From DASRDS01 sp035570055 (GTDB lineage Bacteria; Gemmatimonadota; Gemmatimonadetes; Gemmatimonadales; Gemmatimonadaceae), in NCBI GenBank assembly GCA_035570055.1, contig DATMLM010000009.1, positions 62,001 through 126,000 on the forward strand: 64,000 nt of DNA, written 5' to 3'. The notes below the pieces were generated by a model. It had not been told where the DNA came from and made no database searches. It worked only from the letters and a program-made list of their open reading frames with translations. The position numbers were made by a program, and so were the translations under genes. Of this stretch, positions 44,489-53,072 are shown piece after piece (positions within the stretch are counted from its first letter, which is position 1; the number at the start of each line of letters is the position of its first letter).

Positions 44489-44845
44489 TCAGCCCCAGCC
44501 AACGGTTGTCCTAATAAGCATGCCGCCCAGGAGCGCCCCGATCGACCGTTCCGCAAGCAGCTCCTGCCCGATCGACGCGCCGCTCGTCTCCGGTCGTTCA
44601 TTGTCGTCGAACCACACACGCTCTATGCGCGGCCGAATCGCCCCGAGAATCGCGCCGAGTACGATCAACGCCAGCATGCCTCCCACGAACTCGCCCATTT
44701 CCGAGCGCGACCAGCTCAGCGCCCGCGCCACCAGCGGCCTCAGATCCGACGGACCAACGAACAATGCCGCGATCGCCGCGATCGACCCCAGCGAGCCGAT
44801 CACGGACGAGAAAACCTGAGTCGTGGTCACCCACCGCTTCGACAT
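44489..44845 (-). CDS. Small membrane protein overlapping the next gene
   Basis: 118 residues with two or three hydrophobic segments (VFSSVIGSLGSIAAIAALFV; FVGGMLALIVLGAILGAI; LLGGMLIRTTVGWG). Family not recognised. Its start overlaps the end of the upstream membrane-protein ORF by about 248 bases in another frame, so one of the two ends has probably been altered. Confidence 0.5.
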   Translation of the reverse strand: MSKRWVTTTQVFSSVIGSLGSIAAIAALFVGPSDLRPLVARALSWSRSEMGEFVGGMLALIVLGAILGAIRPRIERVWFDDNERPETSGASIGQELLAERSIGALLGGMLIRTTVGWG

Positions 44846-45368
44846 TGTTCTCTCTGAGATCGAAGATGCCGATCACATGCCCGCGGCTAGCACGAGACCG
44901 CAAGCCAGCGCAACCAAACACGATGATGTAAAACATCCATCTGCCGATGGCACCCCGTCCTCGGCTCCTCGCGAACGCCTCGATGCGTGTGCTCAACACC
45001 AACCCAGCCATGATGGGATCACCACCCTCGCTTTTCTGGCTCTGATGCTCGAGTTCCACCAGCGCATCGACGGCGCCGAGCAGCAAAGGATTGTAATACA
45101 AGAAATCGAGGAGCCAGATCGCGACCCAAAACGCGCATAGGAGTGCGAACGCGACGACCAGCATTTCTCGCCGCATATCAATACCGACATCTCCGTGCGC
45201 GACGACACCAGCAATCGTCGCCAGCGTCGCGACGCCACCGAGCGATCGCGTCCTCAACTGCATGATCAGGTCGTTGAAGTGCATCGCAACCTTTTCATAC
45301 TCCTTCCACACGTCGAACACCGTCGCCCTGTGTCCGTCCGGCCGCGATTTGCTCACGTGATCCGACAT
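44598..45368 (-). CDS. Membrane protein with cytosolic helices, probably frameshifted at its 3' end
   Basis: 256 residues from ATG 45368. Residues about 20-45 are charged and helical (VFDVWKEYEKVAMHFNDLI); two hydrophobic segments follow (SLGGVATLATIAGVVAHG; MLVVAFALLCAFWVAIWLLD) with FLYYNPLLLGAVDALVELE, and a third near IGRWMFYIIVFGC. After that the sequence turns to Arg/Gly-rich low-complexity residues that overlap the next gene in another frame, so the true C-terminus probably lies near 44,860. Two- to three-helix membrane proteins of this kind sit beside defence or signalling genes. Function unknown. Confidence 0.55.
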   Translation of the reverse strand: MSDHVSKSRPDGHRATVFDVWKEYEKVAMHFNDLIMQLRTRSLGGVATLATIAGVVAHGDVGIDMRREMLVVAFALLCAFWVAIWLLDFLYYNPLLLGAVDALVELEHQSQKSEGGDPIMAGLVLSTRIEAFARSRGRGAIGRWMFYIIVFGCAGLRSRASRGHVIGIFDLRENNVEAVGDHDSGFLVRDRLAGVDRGDRGIVRWSVGSEAAGGAGAELVALGNGRVRGRHAGVDRTRRDSRGDSAAHRACVVRRQ

Positions 45369-45592
45369 ATTGATTGGACAGGTCACCCGACTCGAACGCA
45401 ACCACGGACCCTGGGCTCGTATACCCGCACTAGACTCGCCCGCAAATGCGGATGACACCGATGACCCCTCCGAGGATCAACGCGTCATCTCGGCCTTGCG
45501 ACCGTCATCGTTTCTGACCAGCTTCGCCATAGGTAGCGTGGCATCCGACTTGAGACGTCGTGACGTATGGCGGGAGCGACGCAGTGTACGAT

Positions 45593-46219
45593 ATGCGGCC
45601 CGCGGGCGACAACCGACGGCAGACCGAAGCCCAACTGATCGCCGGCATCCGTGCTGGCGATTGGCCAGCGTTCGAGGTCGTCTATCGTACATACTGGCCG
45701 CAGCTCGTCGCATTCGCACAGCGATACGGCGCTCGTTCCAAGCACGACGCAAAAGAGATCGCCCAAGAGATCTTCCTCGGCGTCTGGCGGAATCGAACCA
45801 CATGGGACGTCCAGAACGGGCTCGAGGCGTACCTATTCGGCGCCGTCCGCAACCGCGTGCGACGAGCGCGCCGCCTTCGTCTCCCTCGCATGCTCCGCGC
45901 GACAACGCGGACCAGCGTCGACAACTCGGGAGAACACCGCCCGATTGTCAGCGAGCTCACCGCCACGATCGCCGCCATCGTCGACGCGATGCCGGCGCGT
46001 TGCCGTGAGGTCTACCATCTCCGCTATTCCGATGGCCTCGACACTCGCGCGATCGCCCGGTCGCTCAACCTCTCGGAGGTGACCGTCAAACGCCACCACG
46101 CCCGCGCGCTCCACCTTCTCGCGCGCGGTCTCGCCGCCACCGAATGGGCCGACGTCGTGCGCCGCATAACCGATGGCACGCCGTACGGCGCCCCGGAGCG
46201 TGATCATGACGAGCCCTGA
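45593..46219 (+). CDS. ECF-type RNA polymerase sigma factor
   Basis: 208 residues from ATG 45593; GTG 45560 is in frame. Region 2 shows FEVVYRTYWPQLVAFAQRYG and KEIAQEIFLGVWRNR; region 4 shows GLDTRAIARSLNLSEVTVKR. The length and pattern match FecI-like sigma factors. Its end overlaps the anti-sigma gene by 14 bases, so they are translationally coupled. The FecI/FecR pair usually precedes a TonB-dependent receptor; none follows here. Confidence 0.9.
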   Translation: MRPAGDNRRQTEAQLIAGIRAGDWPAFEVVYRTYWPQLVAFAQRYGARSKHDAKEIAQEIFLGVWRNRTTWDVQNGLEAYLFGAVRNRVRRARRLRLPRMLRATTRTSVDNSGEHRPIVSELTATIAAIVDAMPARCREVYHLRYSDGLDTRAIARSLNLSEVTVKRHHARALHLLARGLAATEWADVVRRITDGTPYGAPERDHDEP

Positions 46220-46937
46220 GCTGCCCGACCGCGATACCGACTATCTCCGCATCGCCGAGTACCTTCGCGGCGAATGCTCGGCCGCCGATGCCGCGCGGAT
46301 CGAGAGCGAACTCGCGATCGATCCCCGCCTCCAGTACGCCGCACAACTGCTGGGCCTTGCACTCCCCGCGACCGCAGATCCAACACTGTCCGACACCGAC
46401 GAGGGCTGGGCCGATCTCACGAGTCGGATCGACGACCCGGAGCGCCCACGAGCACGAGTGCGCCGCGGGCTGAGACGCATCGAGATCCTCGTCGGCGCCA
46501 TAGTAGTCCTGGTGTTCGGATGGGCCACTTACAAGAGCGTCGCACCCGTGATCGCTGGTCATGTGTATGAGCACTATGAAGCGCCCATGGAATCGCGTCG
46601 CATCGTGCGCCTCCCCGATGGATCGCGCGCCACGCTTGAGCCGGGCGCGCGTCTCACCTATCGTGCGTCGTTCTTCCCCAGGCCACGCACCTTGACGCTC
46701 GAGGGCGAAGCGCGCTTCCAGGCACGTCCGGACTCCGATCGCCCGTTCGAGGTGCACGCCAACGGCGTTCTCGTGCGCGCGATCGGCACGGTGTTCACTG
46801 TTCGCGCGGACCCATGGGAGTCCACGGTTCACATTGCTGTCGAGGAAGGCACGGTCAGAGTCTGGCCCGGGGCAGCGACGCAATCACCGCGTACGGTGAG
46901 CCCTGGCGAGTCTGTCGATGTTCCTGCCTCGCCATGA
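46206..46937 (+). CDS. FecR-type anti-sigma factor
   Basis: 243 residues from ATG 46206. An N-terminal cytosolic helix domain (YLRGECSAADAARIESELA) is followed by one membrane helix near 98-112 (IEILVGAIVVLVFGWAT) and a periplasmic FecR domain: VRLPDGSRATLEPGARLTYR, TLEGEARFQARPDSDRPFEV and VRAIGTVFTVRADPWESTVH. It would hold the coupled sigma factor until signalled from outside. No receptor or secretin partner is adjacent. Confidence 0.88.
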   Translation: MTSPELPDRDTDYLRIAEYLRGECSAADAARIESELAIDPRLQYAAQLLGLALPATADPTLSDTDEGWADLTSRIDDPERPRARVRRGLRRIEILVGAIVVLVFGWATYKSVAPVIAGHVYEHYEAPMESRRIVRLPDGSRATLEPGARLTYRASFFPRPRTLTLEGEARFQARPDSDRPFEVHANGVLVRAIGTVFTVRADPWESTVHIAVEEGTVRVWPGAATQSPRTVSPGESVDVPASP

Positions 46938-47133
46938 CCCGCTGACAATGAGCCTCCTGCGGCTCGCGCGGGTCCATTGAGGCGAATTTGCTCCGTACGT
47001 AGATCGCGCTCATCCCGCGTCTTATTACTCAGACGAAGAAGAGCTCGGGCGGACGCCTCCGGTGACGCCCTACGGTGTCGTTTTTCGCATCTCATGTCAT
47101 GAATCCTCTCGACGACGACCCAAGCCGACGATA

Positions 47134-47361
47134 GTGGACTCGTTAACCGTCGCATTCGGAGCGGCTGTGGCCCGTCGCCGGCGCGCGATGGGGCTGACGT
47201 GGCGCGAGCTCGGCACCCGGTGCCGTGTCAGCGCGAACACTATACGCAACGTGGAGCGCAGCACCGGGAGCAGTCGACTCGACATTATCGCGCGCGTCGC
47301 GCGAGGTCTGGGGATGCCGCTCTCACGACTCATCCGCGAGGCTGAGCGGAGTCGCCCGTGA
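47134..47361 (+). CDS. Small XRE-family HTH regulator
   Basis: 75 residues from GTG 47134 (VDSLTVAFGAAVARRRRAMG); ATG 47062 would add 24 residues. The HTH is LTWRELGTRCRVSANTIRNV followed by ERSTGSSRLDIIARVARGLG. It contains no other domain. The neighbouring genes are on both strands, so the target is unknown. Phage/plasmid-type regulators of this size often control a nearby defence or mobile gene. Confidence 0.7.
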   Translation: MDSLTVAFGAAVARRRRAMGLTWRELGTRCRVSANTIRNVERSTGSSRLDIIARVARGLGMPLSRLIREAERSRP

Positions 47362-47422
47362 GCGCTGCGCAGCAGTGCGCGCACCTCTCCTTACCGGCGT
47401 GCTGGCGTTCGGCGACGTCAAG

Positions 47423-48871
47423 TCACCCGTCGCCTCCCTGCACGAAGATGGTGGGCTCTACTATTTCAGCGATGTCAGCGAGGCTGCCAATCGCGATATC
47501 GACGTATGGCAATTGCGGGCGAGGCGATGGCGGGATCCACCAAAGACGATGCTCGCGCTGGTATGCGTACCGGAAATGCTTCCAATCGCAAATGCTGACT
47601 TCGGCGGGGCTCACACCGAGTGGGTCGTAGTATTGAATATCAGCATTTCGAAAGTGCCAACCGAGAAGTCGCGTGGCCATGGCAGATCGAACACGAGCAA
47701 CGAACGCCGACGGATCTCGAATGAGGAGGCAACATTCAGCTTCGAAATCGAGCAACAGCCTAGTAGAGAAGCTCGTGGACACGCAGTACACGTAGTAGTC
47801 CGACCGAGCTGAGAGCGTCACTCCGAGGCGTTCGCCGGGACCGAACCCGGTAGCCGCTGGCCAGAAGAGCGGATCGAGCTCGACCCGAGCATGAAGCTCG
47901 CTGTCCCGGATCGCCGAATTCAGCGACGCATCGCTATACCTCGATGCGGGAGAGATGCGTAGTCGTCCCTCCCGCAATGCATTCTCCATATGCTGGCGTT
48001 TCCCGTACTTCACGAGAAACGGCAAGCAGCACGCGGGCGGCAGTTGCAGTCGCTGATTCTTCTCCAGAATCGCGGACGTCAAACTGCCGACCCACGCCCT
48101 GTCCTTCATGAATGTGTCGCGCCAGCCCGCGCCATGGCGCAATCCCATTTCAACATCACACTCACCGAGTAACGTCAGCCAATAGCGGCTAGCCGCGCTG
48201 GCATCGAACGAGATCAAGCCCTTGTCGTTGATCGAGTGAATGTTACCGACGACATCCTGCGTACGCTGAGCGATGTTCTCAGCAGTCGCGTGGGCCATGT
48301 ATCGGTCGCGAATGTAGTTCCGCGTCGCAATCTGCCACCACTCCAAGCCCTCTGACTCGGCCTCCGAGCGTGACAGATCCACCACTAGCGACGGCGGGTT
48401 CGGCGCACGTCGTGCCAACCCTTCTGAATTCGTGAAGATGAACCCGACCGGTAGCGGGCGGAACCCGGTCCGCGCCTCGCCACGCAGCTCAGCGCAGATC
48501 GCTTCTAGGTATGTCTCATGCTGTTCGCGGAGCAATCGAGCGAGGCGATCCATTTCCAACACAGCCCATGGTGCAAGGCTCCTCGAGCGACTAATACGGA
48601 ATGCATAGTTGCGCAGCAGCATGGCTGTCGCCGGCCGTTGTGGCATGAAGCCCGGCACCATGAGTTGCTGCTCGTCGTCTAGGATCGCCACAGCCAGAAG
48701 GCGGCTGACCACCTCTGGCGCCGCATTGCCAGGCACCACATTCAGCATCCAAATCCGATGCTCAACCGACGCCCACTTGAACAGCATGCCAAGGACGTGA
48801 TCCACGGGCGGAGCAGCGGGGGAAATCACCAGAACAAGAGGTAGCTCCTTCGCTCTGTCTGCCGGTTCCAT
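47423..48871 (-). CDS. Unrecognised 482-residue island protein
   Basis: ATG 48871 is taken as start; TTG 48892 is possible and would give 489 residues. No known enzyme motif is visible. The N-terminal third has alternating strands and helices (LPLVLVISPAAPPVDHVLGM). The segment FLVKYGKRQHMENALREGRL and RISPASRYSDASLNSAIRDS forms a distinct C-terminal block that recalls DUF2971-like or defence-island proteins in general form. It lies 82-102 bases downstream of a trypsin-like protease gene in the same direction, so the two may form one operon. Confidence 0.6.
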   Translation of the reverse strand: MEPADRAKELPLVLVISPAAPPVDHVLGMLFKWASVEHRIWMLNVVPGNAAPEVVSRLLAVAILDDEQQLMVPGFMPQRPATAMLLRNYAFRISRSRSLAPWAVLEMDRLARLLREQHETYLEAICAELRGEARTGFRPLPVGFIFTNSEGLARRAPNPPSLVVDLSRSEAESEGLEWWQIATRNYIRDRYMAHATAENIAQRTQDVVGNIHSINDKGLISFDASAASRYWLTLLGECDVEMGLRHGAGWRDTFMKDRAWVGSLTSAILEKNQRLQLPPACCLPFLVKYGKRQHMENALREGRLRISPASRYSDASLNSAIRDSELHARVELDPLFWPAATGFGPGERLGVTLSARSDYYVYCVSTSFSTRLLLDFEAECCLLIRDPSAFVARVRSAMATRLLGWHFRNADIQYYDPLGVSPAEVSICDWKHFRYAYQREHRLWWIPPSPRPQLPYVDIAIGSLADIAEIVEPTIFVQGGDG

Positions 48872-48973
48872 TACCAGCTCAGTGCCGTTCAAGAGTCATA
48901 CTCCTTGACCTTCCGCACCCGAATCGATCGACGTCCATTAGGAACAATCCCTCGGAAGCCGGAGAGACGTGAG

Positions 48974-49759
48974 CTAAACCTGCAGCCGCGGAGACCACAC
49001 ACCCGGCCACACCGCGCCCAAGTGCGCGATCCGCAGGGCCTCAACAACGTCACTGGCGCATTGCGACATGACACCGACGATCGGATAGGTCGGCCCTGAC
49101 CCCAAACGCAGGACGGGACCGCCGCTCATCGCGTTGAGCTCCATTCCCGGATCGTGCAAGAGCCCATCGTCGCCGGCCCCCACGACAGCCGACGCGTTGT
49201 CCACGAGGCAGACCACATATCCCTCGCGCGCTTCCTTTACCCTTGCGAAGAGCGCATACGCCCCGAGCGCCACGTCCGCAGCCCGGAACGAGCGGAAAGG
49301 CCGTGGTAGTCCGCTCACGATCACCGAGTCACGCGACGCATCCAGCGGCGGCGGTGGCCAATCACTGGGCTTGGGGATATACGGCATGGCCGTTGTAAGC
49401 CCGAGGTCCAGCCCCGACAGGGAAATGACGGCGATATCGACATCCTTGTCGACATCGCGCCGCCGACCGATCGGCGAAAAGCTCAACTGCCCAAACTGAA
49501 ATGGACACGTCGGATCCACGGCCGCGCAGGCGTCGTACGCCTCCATATTGTGTCGCGCGGTTACCAGGAACGGTTCCTCCACCACGACGAGAAATCCTGA
49601 CGCGGTATGAGCGGGGGCTCCTTCGGCGGTGCGACCGAAGAGAATCGGCCGCACATAACTGACCGCCAAACGCGCCAGCACGCCGAAGGCTTGCATGGCC
49701 GCGGCCTTCTCATGATCGGCGAGTTCGTGGTATCGGCGCAGATCCAGCAGATCCGACAT
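48974..49759 (-). CDS. Trypsin-like serine protease, cytosolic
   Basis: 261 residues without a signal peptide. The triad is seen as His in TASGFLVVVEEPFLVTARHN, Asp in DVDIAVISLSG and Ser in AMSGGPVLRLG (GxSGGP replaced by MSGGP, which keeps the nucleophile). Cytosolic trypsin-like domains in defence islands act as effectors or activators that cut a partner. The downstream 482-residue protein is the obvious candidate partner; this is inference. Confidence 0.75.
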   Translation of the reverse strand: MSDLLDLRRYHELADHEKAAAMQAFGVLARLAVSYVRPILFGRTAEGAPAHTASGFLVVVEEPFLVTARHNMEAYDACAAVDPTCPFQFGQLSFSPIGRRRDVDKDVDIAVISLSGLDLGLTTAMPYIPKPSDWPPPPLDASRDSVIVSGLPRPFRSFRAADVALGAYALFARVKEAREGYVVCLVDNASAVVGAGDDGLLHDPGMELNAMSGGPVLRLGSGPTYPIVGVMSQCASDVVEALRIAHLGAVWPGVWSPRLQV

Positions 49760-49821
49760 ACAGGAAATATGGTCTATGGCCGCGGTGCTAGTGTGAGCCT
49801 CCGACTGTTAGGCGTGGTCTG

Positions 49822-50415
49822 TCACATCTCTCCGAGCTCGCGAGCCAGATCTCGCAATTCACCGAGGAGCGCGCCAGCGCCATCGAGAACGATCCGCAAC
49901 TCGAGCATGACATCGCGAACGCTCTCAAGGCTCACCGTGGTCGGCACACCCGATGGATCACCACGCGTCGTCACGGGATATCGAAACGTAAACGAGCGAG
50001 CATCCACGGCGTCGAACTGCGAGATGATCTCCCTTGATCGGTCGAGCCACACCCCTGCCGAATCGGGGCTGAACTCAAGGATGAGAGCGCGCACTTGCTC
50101 CCATAGCGGCCCGAGCGTGTGGTACGGCGGCGGTGCGTACAGCATCTGCTGCAGCTCGGCCCCGATAGCGAACAACCCCTTCAGCGACAGCTCGACATAC
50201 TGACGAAGCAGGAAGAGCACCGGCGCCGCGGCGTTCGTGCCGCCATCCGTGCGCGACAACTCGTTTACACGTGCGTCGGCGCAACTCCAATATGCCTCCG
50301 CGAAGCTGAACCACTCATCCGGCCCGTCGCGCAGCACGCGAGTTTCGGCGGCAGCCTGAGATGCTCCCTCAAGAAGAGCCCGTCCCGTAATCGCTGGAAT
50401 AGCGAACTGCGGCAT
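49822..50415 (-). CDS. HEPN-like helical protein
   Basis: 197 residues from ATG 50415, preceded by ggaggttctgc. The segment VLFLLRQYVELSLKGLFAIG then YHTLGPLWEQVRALI is typical of HEPN-type helical bundles near defence genes. The classic Rx4-6H RNase motif was not identified, so it may be a non-catalytic member. The rest is helical. A link to the protease pair is possible but not shown; it lies in the same direction 62 bases upstream. Confidence 0.55.
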   Translation of the reverse strand: MPQFAIPAITGRALLEGASQAAAETRVLRDGPDEWFSFAEAYWSCADARVNELSRTDGGTNAAAPVLFLLRQYVELSLKGLFAIGAELQQMLYAPPPYHTLGPLWEQVRALILEFSPDSAGVWLDRSREIISQFDAVDARSFTFRYPVTTRGDPSGVPTTVSLESVRDVMLELRIVLDGAGALLGELRDLARELGEM

Positions 50416-50627
50416 GCAGAACCTCCGGAGCAAAGCTAGTGGCTGGAAATCGCCACCGCCGGGGGTCAGCGTGACCGTACGATTCTACCCATGATCAGGC
50501 ACATCATCGACTCGACTCGCGGAGTCTGCCACGAGATCGCCCGGATGCGCCTGAACGACGGCGTGCCAAATGCATCGAGAGGCGCGTCCGGCACACCGCT
50601 GACACCAACTCCGGGCGCCCGTTCTCG

Positions 50628-50837
50628 CTAGTCCCGCCGAACCTCGACGCCCCGGATCCCTGTTCGGGGCACCGGGGACCAATGATCACTGGCGTGAAAC
50701 AGCACCTCGTCGAGCGATGCAGGATCGAAGGACATACCACACGTTCCGCACCACACGAGTGGCGCGGCCGCCTCGGTGCTGTGCTTCGCGCCGCTGCTCA
50801 AGCGGGACACGCCATCTTTGGGCTCAGACACACTCAT
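50628..50837 (-). CDS. Small zinc-ribbon/zinc-finger-like protein
   Basis: 69 residues. LVWCGTCGMSFDPASLDEVL then FHASDHW gives a CxxC plus HxxxH set, a plausible single zinc site. The start overlaps the stop of the upstream gene by ATGA. No family name is certain. Such mini-proteins are common in phage and mobile-element cargo. Confidence 0.6.
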   Translation of the reverse strand: MSVSEPKDGVSRLSSGAKHSTEAAAPLVWCGTCGMSFDPASLDEVLFHASDHWSPVPRTGIRGVEVRRD

Positions 50838-51166
50838 GGTGCGTTCGGCGTGTAATGTTTCGCCCCGTCGAATCGCTTCGTTTCCGGAAACCCCGACTCT
50901 CGCAGCTGGACGTTCAACGTCTCCGCGTCGATGTCGCGTCCCAATTCACGCGAGAACCGATATGAGCGGTACTTCCCTCCCGGCGTGACGAAGTACCGAT
51001 TGTTCGCTTCGGCGTGTGGCGGCCGAAACGCCTTGAAGTGATGGGGCGCCGCATGCGGGGGCCCGAAGCAGATGTCGTACACGCGCCACTTGTTGTTCCG
51101 ATCGTCGATGAGATACACGCGACCGTCCGGCGTGATCTCGGCCGCCGGCTTCCTCGGCATGCCCAT
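50834..51166 (-). CDS. Small island protein of unknown function
   Basis: 110 residues from ATG 51166 (MGMPRKPAAEITPDGRVYLI), or a little longer from GTG 51214. It contains an extended basic/aromatic middle (NNKWRVYDICFGPPHAAPHH) and a C-terminus with GRDIDAETLNVQLRESGF. Not recognised. Coupled by ATGA overlap to the zinc-finger protein, suggesting the two are made together. Confidence 0.55.
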   Translation of the reverse strand: MGMPRKPAAEITPDGRVYLIDDRNNKWRVYDICFGPPHAAPHHFKAFRPPHAEANNRYFVTPGGKYRSYRFSRELGRDIDAETLNVQLRESGFPETKRFDGAKHYTPNAP

Positions 51167-51214
51167 GCCAGCTAGACACCGCTCGCGGACACGCCCATCG
51201 CTGGGTGCACGCAC

Positions 51215-51608
51215 ACACTACTGAATCGGACCTCAACGTGTCGCCCTCCGACTGCATGCGCGCCAGCTGAGTGCCAGCCTGAGCAGCGACCTCCCGTGAC
51301 GCGCGCCCCACGAGCTCACCGCGAGCGCCACCCATGCCCACGCTACGCGTCCGCTACGCGTCCGCTCCCGCGCGGGCACGCTCCGCGACATCGCCTCGCG
51401 CGACGCCTTCGGCTCGCTTCGGCGATGTACTGCATTGGACTGCATAGCTGTTTGCTGTCGCCGCTCGAGGGTCCCGCTCCGCGCTCACGCGCCGAACCGG
51501 GGCGCTACGCGACCATAACCGCCCCTAGCGGGTCGGAGCGGGTTTTCGCCGACGGCTCGGTCCACGGACTGACCTGCTTCGCGGCCGCTGCCCCCGCGCG
51601 CCTCGCCC
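51215..51608. other. Gene-free GC-rich stretch with a short tandem repeat
   Basis: About 394 bases with no supported gene. It contains a perfect 11-base tandem pair, cgctacgcgtc, at 51341-51351 and 51352-51362, and a related cgctacgcg near 51510. The NadS-type antitoxin gene ends at its right edge. Confidence 0.45.
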
Positions 51609-52040
51609 TCAGTGCGATCGGATCGACGCACGACGCAACGGCGCGGCCGCGACCGCACTGAGCACCGCGTCCGGATGTCGCGCCGCCACACGCAGCAGGA
51701 CCCGCGCCGGCCCGTCCGGCACTCGGCGCCCCTGCTCCCAGTTTCTCAGCGTCGCCGTGCTAATCCCGAGGAGAGCCGCAAACTTGGCTTGCGACAGCCG
51801 GAACCGCGCCCGCAGTGCCCCGACATCCGGCGTCCCGCGCGCATCCTCGCGCACCGCGACCATACTGCGCCGCGTGGCACGCCGCGCCGGCGCCGCCACC
51901 TCACGCGTCCGCGACGCCTTGCGCGCTCCCCGCAGGATCGCGCCGCCCTCGCGCACGCTCTCCTCGAGCTCCGCGAATAGCGCGTCACTCATCGGACGCC
52001 GAGCCCGGCGCCGCGCCGCGATCCCTTTCCGGTTGCTCAT
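51609..52040 (-). CDS. NadS-family (HigA-like) antitoxin with XRE-type HTH
   Basis: 143 residues. The N-terminal part MSDALFAELEESVREGGAIL matches the NadS-type segment before the HTH, which is LRARFRLSQAKFAALLGIST followed by TLRNWEQGRRVPDGPARVLL. It binds and neutralises the toxin and represses the operon. The start lies inside the toxin stop (ATGA overlap). The toxin precedes it, as in HigBA-type pairs, not the antitoxin-first order. Confidence 0.87.
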   Translation of the reverse strand: MSNRKGIAARRRARRPMSDALFAELEESVREGGAILRGARKASRTREVAAPARRATRRSMVAVREDARGTPDVGALRARFRLSQAKFAALLGISTATLRNWEQGRRVPDGPARVLLRVAARHPDAVLSAVAAAPLRRASIRSH

Positions 52041-52354
52041 GGGTACTCCTCTTCGATGATGCGCCGCAGCGCCCGCAGCTGCGACGCCGATAGATCGCCC
52101 TGCACGTTCTTGGGATACAGGAACAGCATGACGATCGTGTCCAGACCGACCGCCCAGTAGTAGATCACGCGCACGCCGCCGCGCTTGCCGCGTCCCGGTA
52201 AACCCCAGCGAATCTTGCGGAGCCCGCCACCGCCCGGGATCCGCACGCCGAGACCAGGTCGTTCCGCCAAGGTCGCCTGGAGCGCCCGGTACTCCTCATC
52301 GGGCAGCGCCGCGACCACCTGCCGCGTGAACACCGAGGTCTCGACGATCCGCAT
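52037..52354 (-). CDS. RelE/HigB-type toxin
   Basis: 105 residues from ATG 52354. The RelE core motifs are LGVRIPGGGGLRKIRWGLPG, RGGVRVIYYWAVGLDTIVML and FLYPKNVQGDLSASQLRAL. Such ribosome-dependent mRNA interferases stabilise islands. It overlaps the NadS-type antitoxin by four bases and is the first gene of the pair. Confidence 0.9.
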   Translation of the reverse strand: MRIVETSVFTRQVVAALPDEEYRALQATLAERPGLGVRIPGGGGLRKIRWGLPGRGKRGGVRVIYYWAVGLDTIVMLFLYPKNVQGDLSASQLRALRRIIEEEYP

Positions 52355-52602
52355 CAGGAAATATGCGCCATTGGCGCCTATACGTCAATGGCGTAGTACC
52401 GGTCGCCCCGGGCACAGGCGCCAACGATTATACCCGCCAAATAGCGGTGATGGTCTCTCTAATGATTGTGCCTATCTTCCCTCTCGCAAAACGAGCCAGC
52501 CCGCTCCCCCACCAAGGTTCGCGGACTGACTCGCCCAACACCCCCGGAGGGGCGCGTGCATCCTAATGGCGCGCACCTCCGGGACCACCATCGGGAGGTC
52601 GC

Positions 52603-52950
52603 ATGACGTCATCCACAGCACGCGCCGTTCAGTTCGTCGAGCTTGCCATCATCGCCAAGGAAGGCAGGCTCGTCGTCGATGGCGTCCCGTTCACGTCCGC
52701 CATCGACGCAGAGCTCGCACGCCATGTGCTCGCCGAACGCGCCGTCGCCGAGGCGTCGCTGCTCTGCCGCTACGTGAAACTCTGCCCCACATGCGGGTGG
52801 TGCGGCTACGCCATCGTGCCAGCCCAGCACGAGCGCGAGATCAACGGCCGCCTCTACCACGACGAGGAGGACCTCTCGTGCGCCCAGGCGTTCGACGACG
52901 AGTGCGATAGCTACGCCGCCGAGCGCGCCACGCTCCACAGCACCAGATAA
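52603..52950 (+). CDS. Small cysteine-rich island protein
   Basis: 115 residues from ATG 52603 after gggaggtcgc. A Cys motif RYVKLCPTCGWCGYAIVPA and an acidic C-terminus DEEDLSCAQAFDDECDSY are visible, a probable zinc site. It is related in layout to the protein at 53,073 (short N-terminal strand, central CxxC, C-terminal Cys). Family not recognised. Confidence 0.55.
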   Translation: MTSSTARAVQFVELAIIAKEGRLVVDGVPFTSAIDAELARHVLAERAVAEASLLCRYVKLCPTCGWCGYAIVPAQHEREINGRLYHDEEDLSCAQAFDDECDSYAAERATLHSTR

Positions 52951-52956
52951 GAAAAC

Positions 52957-52996
52957 GGGATAGCCGGCGGCCCTAGGAAAGTCGGCCGGCTACCCC
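52957..52996. repeat. Hairpin after the cysteine-rich gene
   Basis: gggatagccggc (52957-52968) pairs with gccggctacccc (52985-52996) over 12 positions with one A-C mismatch. It lies six bases after a stop and may end the transcript or separate two genes. No T-run follows. Confidence 0.45.
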
Positions 52997-53072
52997 GCCC
53001 CACACAACCGCGAACGGTCGCGCGCCAGGGAGTCTAGCGAGGCGCGACCGTCCGCACAACACCGGAGGTCGC

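Noticed and set aside
46206..46937. Possible TonB-dependent receptor after FecR
   Set aside because: The frames downstream give only a small XRE protein and minus-strand genes; no barrel or plug domain was found.
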